A DNA stretch of 43,594 nucleotides from Bacillus sp. MUM 116 (lineage in GTDB: Bacteria; Bacillota; Bacilli; Bacillales; Cytobacillaceae). Location of the stretch: NCBI RefSeq assembly GCF_001866655.1, contig NZ_MLYR01000093.1, positions 1 to 43,594 of the forward strand, read 5' to 3'. The position numbers and the translations under genes are program-made. How positions within the stretch are numbered: position 1 is the stretch's first letter; every line of letters starts with the position of its first letter. Below are positions 38,703 through 43,594 of this stretch, one piece after another. The notes beneath the pieces are model-generated. The model saw only the letters and a program-made list of their open reading frames with translations. It made no database searches and was not told the origin of the DNA.

Positions 38703-39736
38703 TTGAGCCAAACCTTACGATCGTGGTTCCTTGCTATAATGAGGAAGAAATCCTGCCTAATACAATATTCGAATTAAGGAAGTTATTGGTAAGCTTAAAG
38801 GCCGAAAAACTTGTATCTTCTCTCAGTAAGATCCTTTTTGTCGATGACGGCAGTAAGGACCGTACTTGGGAAATTATTTATAAAGCTGGTTTGAAAAATG
38901 AAGAAATCCGCGGTATAAAGCTTTCCAGAAACGCCGGCCACCAGAATGCTTTACTTGCGGGGCTCTTTACCGCAAAGGAAACATCGGATTGCCTGATTAC
39001 GATTGATGCCGATCTTCAGGATGATATTCAAGTCATTCGAGAGTTTATGATAAAGTACCATGAAGGAGCCGAGATTGTTTATGGCGTGAGAAAAGGCAGG
39101 GAAACGGACACATTCTTTAAAAAAAGTACGGCCCAAGGCTTTTATAAGGTAATGAAAAAAATGGGTGTTGATTTAATCTATAATCATGCTGATTTCCGCT
39201 TAATGAGCAAGAGGGCCGTAGAGGAACTGGAACGTTTTAAGGAAGTGAATTTGTTTTTAAGAGGAATTGTTCCGCTGCTCGGTTTTCGTTCTGAAATGGT
39301 CTATTATGACCGGAAAGAGCGGCTCGCAGGCGAAACAAAATATCCATTGAAAAAGATGATTGCCTTTGCTCTTGATGGTATTACTTCCTTTTCGGTTACA
39401 CCTATTCGTTTTGTATTGCTAACCGGATTTATCTCCTTCTTTATGAGTCTGATATTTGGAGGCTATTTTTTAACTCTCAAGTTCTTAGGATATACACAAT
39501 CAGGATGGACTTCACTCATAACATCTATTTGGCTGATCGGCGGCCTGCAGCTCATTGCGATTGGACTAATCGGAGAATATGTCGGGAAAATTTACAAAGA
39601 ATCCAAGCAGCGCCCCAAATATATCATTGATATTGATTCGTTTAATCTGCCGATTTCGAGGCATCATTTATTAAATCGTGCAAGGGAAGAAGACATCTTT
39701 AAAAGAGAGAAAAAAAAAGTTATGGAAAATAATTAA
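38699..39736 (+). CDS. GtrB/YkoT-like polyprenyl-phosphate glycosyltransferase (GT2)
   Basis: 345 aa; start ATG overlaps the previous stop (ATGA), implying translational coupling. GT2 domain: VVPCYNEEEILPNT, VDDGSKDRTW, IDADLQDD (nucleotide-sugar/metal DxD region), GETKYPLKKMIAFALDGI, then two C-terminal membrane segments (about 240-262 and 275-300). The family transfers a sugar from UDP-sugar to undecaprenyl phosphate on the cytoplasmic face. The neighbour would use the flipped lipid-sugar outside. No GtrA-type flippase gene is adjacent. Long basic C-terminal tail. Confidence 0.88.
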   Translation: MIEPNLTIVVPCYNEEEILPNTIFELRKLLVSLKAEKLVSSLSKILFVDDGSKDRTWEIIYKAGLKNEEIRGIKLSRNAGHQNALLAGLFTAKETSDCLITIDADLQDDIQVIREFMIKYHEGAEIVYGVRKGRETDTFFKKSTAQGFYKVMKKMGVDLIYNHADFRLMSKRAVEELERFKEVNLFLRGIVPLLGFRSEMVYYDRKERLAGETKYPLKKMIAFALDGITSFSVTPIRFVLLTGFISFFMSLIFGGYFLTLKFLGYTQSGWTSLITSIWLIGGLQLIAIGLIGEYVGKIYKESKQRPKYIIDIDSFNLPISRHHLLNRAREEDIFKREKKKVMENN

Positions 39737-39739
39737 GCT

Positions 39740-39778
39740 AAAAACGAGTTTTTCTGAAAACAGGAAAACTCGTTTTTT
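39740..39778 (+). terminator. Terminator of the glycosylation operon
   Basis: 17-bp stem (39740-39756 with 39761-39777, one G-U), AAAA loop, T7. Confidence 0.93.
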
Positions 39779-39849
39779 TGTGGTACAACCCATTCTTCCT
39801 GAATAAAAATGTAAAGACAGGCTTTATTTTTAGGCGGGGAGAGAGAAGA

Positions 39850-40473
39850 ATGAATATATTTCTAAGCTATATTTTACTGGGACTATCACTTGCTGCGCCG
39901 ATTGGTCCAATAAATGCTGCCCAAATTGACAGAGGGATTCGCAGCGGTTTTCTGCATGCGTGGTTAATTGGAGTCGGGGCAGTTGTCGCCGACGGGGTTT
40001 ATATGCTTATTGTTTACATAGGAGTGGTTCAGTTTCTTGAAACGCCAATTGTAAAAACCTTCTTGTGGCTTTTTGGCTGTTTTGTTCTTATTTATACCGG
40101 CATTGAGAGTATTCTAAAAGCAGGTACATTAAATTTGGAGTATACGCGAAATAAAGAACCTTTGATTAAATCTTTTTTTGCAGGCTTTTTGATGTCAATT
40201 TCCAATCCGTTAACGATTCTTTTTTGGCTGGGGATTTATGGTTCTGTTCTGGCAAAAACAGCTGCAACCTCGAATAATACGGAACTTATTATTTATAGTG
40301 CTGCAATCTTTATCGGCCTTTTGGTGTGGGATATTACGATGGCGGGAGTTTCCAGCAGCTTTCGAAGTTTTTTAACTTCCCGATTATTAGTGATGATTTC
40401 CCTTTTTTCCGGCCTTTCCTTGATTGTTTTCGGCTTATACTTTGGAATCCAGGCATATCAGCTTTTATTTTAA
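39850..40473 (+). CDS. LysE/RhtB family amino-acid exporter
   Basis: 207 aa from ATG 39850 (GGGGAGAGAG upstream); the longer frame overlaps the preceding terminator. About six membrane segments. Family features: N-terminal GLSLAAPIGPINAAQIDRGIRSGFLHAWLIGVGAVVADGVYM (conserved PIGP and GAxxAD) and SISNPLTILFW (NP motif). Exports amino acids or related metabolites; substrate unknown. Stands alone between a terminator and the yerA promoter. Confidence 0.9.
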   Translation: MNIFLSYILLGLSLAAPIGPINAAQIDRGIRSGFLHAWLIGVGAVVADGVYMLIVYIGVVQFLETPIVKTFLWLFGCFVLIYTGIESILKAGTLNLEYTRNKEPLIKSFFAGFLMSISNPLTILFWLGIYGSVLAKTAATSNNTELIIYSAAIFIGLLVWDITMAGVSSSFRSFLTSRLLVMISLFSGLSLIVFGLYFGIQAYQLLF

Positions 40474-40501
40474 GTATTTTGACTATTTTGAATTGAATGT
40501 G

Positions 40502-40531
40502 TTGACAAATAAAACTGCCTCCTATTAATAT
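40502..40531 (+). promoter_or_regulatory. Candidate SigA promoter of yerA
   Basis: Consensus TTGACA (40502-40507) with TAATAT (40526-40531) after 18 bp. Leader of about 65 nt to the start codon. Confidence 0.48.
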
Positions 40532-40601
40532 TATGTTTAATATCCGGTGTTTTGTAAAGCGTAATACCAGAATGATATACTTTTATAATGGGGGGAAGAT
40601 T

Positions 40602-42380
40602 GTGCAGCTGACAGCTCAAAGAAGTGAATTAATCGAAGTTGCCAAAGGAGAAAGACCTGCAGATTTGTTTATAAAAGGCGGAACGGTTATCAATGTATAT
40701 TCCGGGGAATTCTTGACACTGAATATTGCCGTATATCAGGATTCCATTGCCTATGTGGGGCAGAGTGAAGCCTCAATAGGTGCCGATACAAAAGTGATTG
40801 ATGCAGAAGGAAAGTATGTATCCCCTGGATTTATCGAGGCGCATGCTCATCCATGGGTGGTATATAATCCTGTAAGTGTTACGGGAAAAGTGTTGTCCTT
40901 GGGGACTACCACCACTGTCAATGATAATTTATTTTTTTATCTACATATGGGCGCAAAAGGTTTTAAAAAGATGGCAAACGATTTAAAAGCATTGCCGGGT
41001 AACTTTCTTTGGCTCATCCGGCTTGTCTCTCAAGCTGATTATCCCGGTGAACGGGAGTGGTATAATCATAAGGATATTAAAGAACTATTGGAACTTGAAA
41101 ATGTTGTGGGGTCGGCAGAAGTAACGCGTTGGCCGCTTTTATATAATGGTGACCCGTTTTTACTTGAAACTATGGATTTTATAAAGGGACTTGGTAAGGT
41201 TTCGGATGGACATACTGCGGGATGCTCTTACGAAAAATTAAATGCGGTTGTAGCGTCTGGTGTGACGGCATGTCATGAAGCGATTACCGCGAAGGAAGCT
41301 TTTGACCGCCTAAGGCTGGGCATGTGGACAACACTGCGCAATAGCTCATTGCGCCCGGATTTGGAAGAACTCGTTAAACTTATTATGAACGGAAACGTGA
41401 ATACGAGCCGAATTGTCATGACAACAGACGGACCCCACCCTGGTTTTATTGAAAGAGAAGGATTTGTGGATGGACTTGTAAGACAGGCCGTAGAGCTTGG
41501 AGTCCCAGTGATGACTGCCATCCAGATGGTCACCATCAATGCTGCAACCTACCTAAAGCTGGATGACTATATTGGCGGCATTGCTCCCGGCAGAAAAGCA
41601 GATATCCTGCTGCTTCCGAATTTAACAGATTTTAAACCTAATATGGTGATTGCTTCCGGAGAGATTGTTGCCAAGAACGGAGACTTAACTGTTTCCCTTC
41701 CAGAGATTGACTGGGATCAATATCTTGTTCGGAAAACATTTACTTTTTCAAAATCAGTCTTGGAAAATGTGAATCTTTATCGCTATCCACATCCATCTGA
41801 AAAGAATCCTGTGCCAGTTTCCTATTTTAAAAGTAACGTGATTACTCAAAGAAAGGATACGGTACTTCCGTCAGTAAACGGATATGCAGATCTTTCCCAT
41901 CATGAAGGTCTTGTATACGCTGCTTTAATTGATCGAAAGGGTGAATGGGTTTCGAAGGCGATTTTGGAAAGGTTTGCAGTTACTCTTGATGGCATGGCCT
42001 CTACTTATAATACTACGACAGAGCTGCTCGCGGTCGGGAGAAATCCGGAATCGATGAAAAAAGCGGCCGTAAGAGTGTATGAAATGGGGGGAGGGATTGT
42101 CATCGTAGACGGCGATGAAGTGGTGTTGGAAATTCCGCTGCCGCTGACAGGTATGATGACAACAGATCCCGAGTTTTCCAATGCGGTGAAGTATCATGAT
42201 CAACTTTTGGCGGCAGTACAGGAACGCGGATTCCCATTCCATGACATTCTTTATACATTGTTATTTTTGACCTGCGATTTTCTGCCAGGGCTTCGTTTAG
42301 TACCGTATGGCTTATATGAGGTGAAAACAGATGAAATTTTACTTCCTTCAGCACCTTTAAACTCATACACCTATTGCTAA
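40602..42380 (+). CDS. yerA: Adenine deaminase-like amidohydrolase YerA
   Basis: 592 aa from GTG 40602 (GGGGGGAAG upstream). Amidohydrolase-superfamily enzyme with the AdeC domain order: N-terminal composite beta domain, then PGFIEAHAHP with the HxH metal motif (AdeC has HVHIESS), central SDGHTAGCSYEKLNAVVASGVTACHEAI, VMTTDGPHPG with the conserved metal Asp, GGIAPGRKADILLLPN, and the adenine-deaminase C-terminal domain. Most like the YerA branch rather than true AdeC, so the substrate may be another purine-type compound. Repeat copy B begins 2 nt after the stop. Confidence 0.85.
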   Translation: MQLTAQRSELIEVAKGERPADLFIKGGTVINVYSGEFLTLNIAVYQDSIAYVGQSEASIGADTKVIDAEGKYVSPGFIEAHAHPWVVYNPVSVTGKVLSLGTTTTVNDNLFFYLHMGAKGFKKMANDLKALPGNFLWLIRLVSQADYPGEREWYNHKDIKELLELENVVGSAEVTRWPLLYNGDPFLLETMDFIKGLGKVSDGHTAGCSYEKLNAVVASGVTACHEAITAKEAFDRLRLGMWTTLRNSSLRPDLEELVKLIMNGNVNTSRIVMTTDGPHPGFIEREGFVDGLVRQAVELGVPVMTAIQMVTINAATYLKLDDYIGGIAPGRKADILLLPNLTDFKPNMVIASGEIVAKNGDLTVSLPEIDWDQYLVRKTFTFSKSVLENVNLYRYPHPSEKNPVPVSYFKSNVITQRKDTVLPSVNGYADLSHHEGLVYAALIDRKGEWVSKAILERFAVTLDGMASTYNTTTELLAVGRNPESMKKAAVRVYEMGGGIVIVDGDEVVLEIPLPLTGMMTTDPEFSNAVKYHDQLLAAVQERGFPFHDILYTLLFLTCDFLPGLRLVPYGLYEVKTDEILLPSAPLNSYTYC

Positions 42381-42381
42381 G

Positions 42382-42525
42382 GCTCTTTTCGTAAACTTTG
42401 TTGCTTTTGGACCTTAATAAGGGCCAAATACTTAAGTTTCTAGGCAATTTTCGCAAATGTTCTTACGAAAAGATGCCACGAAGCAATTTGTTATACGGGT
42501 TGATGAACTTATACGAAAAACAACA
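42382..42525 (+). repeat. 144-bp structured repeat, copy B
   Basis: Near-identical to copy A (20323-20465). It begins 2 nt after the yerA stop and runs into the terminator hairpin. Arms CTTTTCGTAA/TTACGAAAAG pair perfectly and differ from copy A by a matched G-C for A-T exchange. GGACCTTAATAAGGGCC is unchanged. Confidence 0.9.
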
Positions 42526-42556
42526 GCAGCCATAATTGTTGGCTGCTGCTGTTTCT
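42524..42556. terminator. Terminator between yerA/repeat B and the MBL gene
   Basis: CAGCAGCCA/TGGCTGCTG stem (42524-42532 with 42540-42548), 7-nt loop. On the minus strand it is followed by TTGTTTTT, so it best serves the MBL hydrolase. Confidence 0.78.
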
Positions 42557-42560
42557 GTTA

Positions 42561-43532
42561 TTACATTTCAGAGTAGTGCCATACCCCGTTTACCAGTTCC
42601 TTCTTTATTTTCCCCTGCGATTCAAGATAGTCTAGTTGACCGATGATTTCAGACATAACGAGAGAGAATTGCTCGTAATAGGTCGTTTTGTAATAGGCTT
42701 TAGCAATTGCACTTCCTGTTAAGCAGCCTGACTTTATTAATTGAATCACACGTTCTCCCTTTTTCTCAATTCGCTCAAGGCGCTGCAATATTAATGAATT
42801 TGGTTTTTCAATCAAGCTGCCATGGCCCGAAAAAACAAGATCGGCATTAAGAGATAAGCATGTTTTCAAGGAATTCATCTGCTGTGAAAGGGTGGAAAGT
42901 CGATCCCCATTTGCATTAGGCTCAACCAAAGCGTTACTTGAAATATGATCAATCAACAAATCACCGGCAAACAACCAGTTTTGTTTTTCGTTGTAAAAAG
43001 CGATTTGGTCTGGTGAATGCCCTGGAATATCGAAAATTTGAAAATGGTTTAATCGTTCTTCCTGAATCGGAATAAGATCAGCTTGTATCGCATTTTGTTT
43101 ATTCTTCTCTATTGCTCTTTTCAAATAGGCAATTTGACGTTCCCCTTGCTCCCCACATCCCATTTCCTTGTATAGTTTGGAATAAAATTCGACCCTCATT
43201 TCCAGAAATTTTTTGTCCCGCTTTAAGCGGGCAATGGAACTAGGGTGACAATAGACGGGAATGGAGTTTACGGATGTAATTCTATCCACTAAGCCTACAT
43301 GATCGACATGGTGATGAGTAAGGAGGATTTCCGTAATATCCTTTATCGTAAATCCATTGCTCTTTAAGCTATCCATTAATCCATCCCAACATGCTTCGTT
43401 ATTCCATCCGGCATCAATCAATGAAAGTGACTTTCCTTGTTTAATTAAATAAAAGTTTACGCTTTTTAACGATGTTGGTTCAGGAACAATGATGGGGAAG
43501 ACCTCAATACATGCTTTTTTTAAATCAATCAA
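42561..43532 (-). CDS. Metallo-beta-lactamase-fold hydrolase
   Basis: 323 aa from TTG 43532 (GGGGGTGG 5 nt upstream; the GTG at 43541 abuts the G-run). MBL fold: SLIDAGWN, TEILLTHHHVDHVG (HxHxDH metal motif), FDIPGHSPDQIAFY (next His), LFAGDLLIDH (bridging Asp), VFSGHGSLIEKP (last His), then a C-terminal winged-helix-like region (RLERIEKKGERVIQLI...LDYLESQGKI). Architecture as in LACTB2-like/YflN-type hydrolases; could act on thioesters, lactones or RNA. Substrate unknown. Nothing recognised between its start and the window end. Confidence 0.88.
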   Translation of the reverse strand: MIDLKKACIEVFPIIVPEPTSLKSVNFYLIKQGKSLSLIDAGWNNEACWDGLMDSLKSNGFTIKDITEILLTHHHVDHVGLVDRITSVNSIPVYCHPSSIARLKRDKKFLEMRVEFYSKLYKEMGCGEQGERQIAYLKRAIEKNKQNAIQADLIPIQEERLNHFQIFDIPGHSPDQIAFYNEKQNWLFAGDLLIDHISSNALVEPNANGDRLSTLSQQMNSLKTCLSLNADLVFSGHGSLIEKPNSLILQRLERIEKKGERVIQLIKSGCLTGSAIAKAYYKTTYYEQFSLVMSEIIGQLDYLESQGKIKKELVNGVWHYSEM

Positions 43533-43594
43533 AAGTTCCACCCCCTTTTTTTAAAATTTGGCTCTGTTATAACTGAATGTTGATTTCACTGTGT

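Overview
The window looks like chromosomal DNA of a low-GC, endospore-forming member of the Bacillaceae (Bacillus sensu lato). I base this on gene content and order. Most genes have recognisable Bacillus subtilis yun/yut/yum/yui/kap/yug counterparts in nearly the same order, including sporulation genes (yunB, lytH, yutC, yutH, a Spo0E-like gene, kapB, kapD). Shine-Dalgarno sequences are strong and TTG/GTG starts are common. No rRNA, tRNA, phage, transposase or CRISPR array was found. I cannot name the species.

Layout: 1-210 is the edge of a 52-bp repeat array. 274-1191 is a NERD/zinc-ribbon protein. 1309-4731 is a yunF-yunE-yunD-yunC operon. 4819-5647 is a large 52-bp tandem array built of alternating inverted TGTCGC/GCGACA motifs. 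5817-9567 holds yunB, lytH, lipA and a sporulation lipoprotein. 9682-15046 holds the yutD-yutH block, with small conserved proteins and a 2-hydroxyacid dehydrogenase where B. subtilis has hom-thrC-thrB. 14810-20319 is a redox/Fe-S block: a NifU-like scaffold, YuzD, two NDH-2-like flavoproteins (yutJ, yumB), YuzB, an ErpA/IscA carrier and the ferredoxin-NADP reductase yumC. 20563-25870 has a Nudix hydrolase, yuiA-yuiB-yuiC, pepA, a PGFGY-repeat protein, kapD and kapB. 25976-29727 has a cyclophilin lipoprotein, a small membrane protein, a SodC lipoprotein, gndA and yugE. 29909-35248 has an XRE regulator, yugI, rocD, an iron alcohol dehydrogenase and pgi. 35526-43532 has a K+ channel, a Spo0E-like phosphatase, a YkoS/YkoT-like glycosylation pair, a LysE exporter, a YerA-type deaminase and an MBL hydrolase.

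Most protein genes are ordinary housekeeping or sporulation genes. They are mainly short transcription units separated by clear hairpin terminators, several of them bidirectional between convergent genes. Central carbon metabolism (pgi, gndA), redox metabolism and the decision to sporulate are the main themes.

The unusual content lies between genes. Four families of structured repeats occur: (1) the 52-bp arrays, in inverted orientation on either side of the NERD-yunFEDC block; (2) a 143/144-bp element present twice, each copy directly after a stop codon, whose two copies differ by a compensatory base-pair change; (3) a roughly 120-220-bp hairpin-rich element in four copies; (4) a 178-bp element with 10-bp terminal inverted repeats. 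Other regulatory candidates are a consensus cre site over a putative -35 upstream of the Spo0E-like gene, a perfect 13-bp inverted repeat straddling the gndA promoter, a perfect 10-bp dyad between yutJ and yuzB, and a hairpin that would hide a Shine-Dalgarno sequence. No complete new enzymatic or defence system was recognised. The 52-bp array and the covarying element are the best candidates for undescribed biology.
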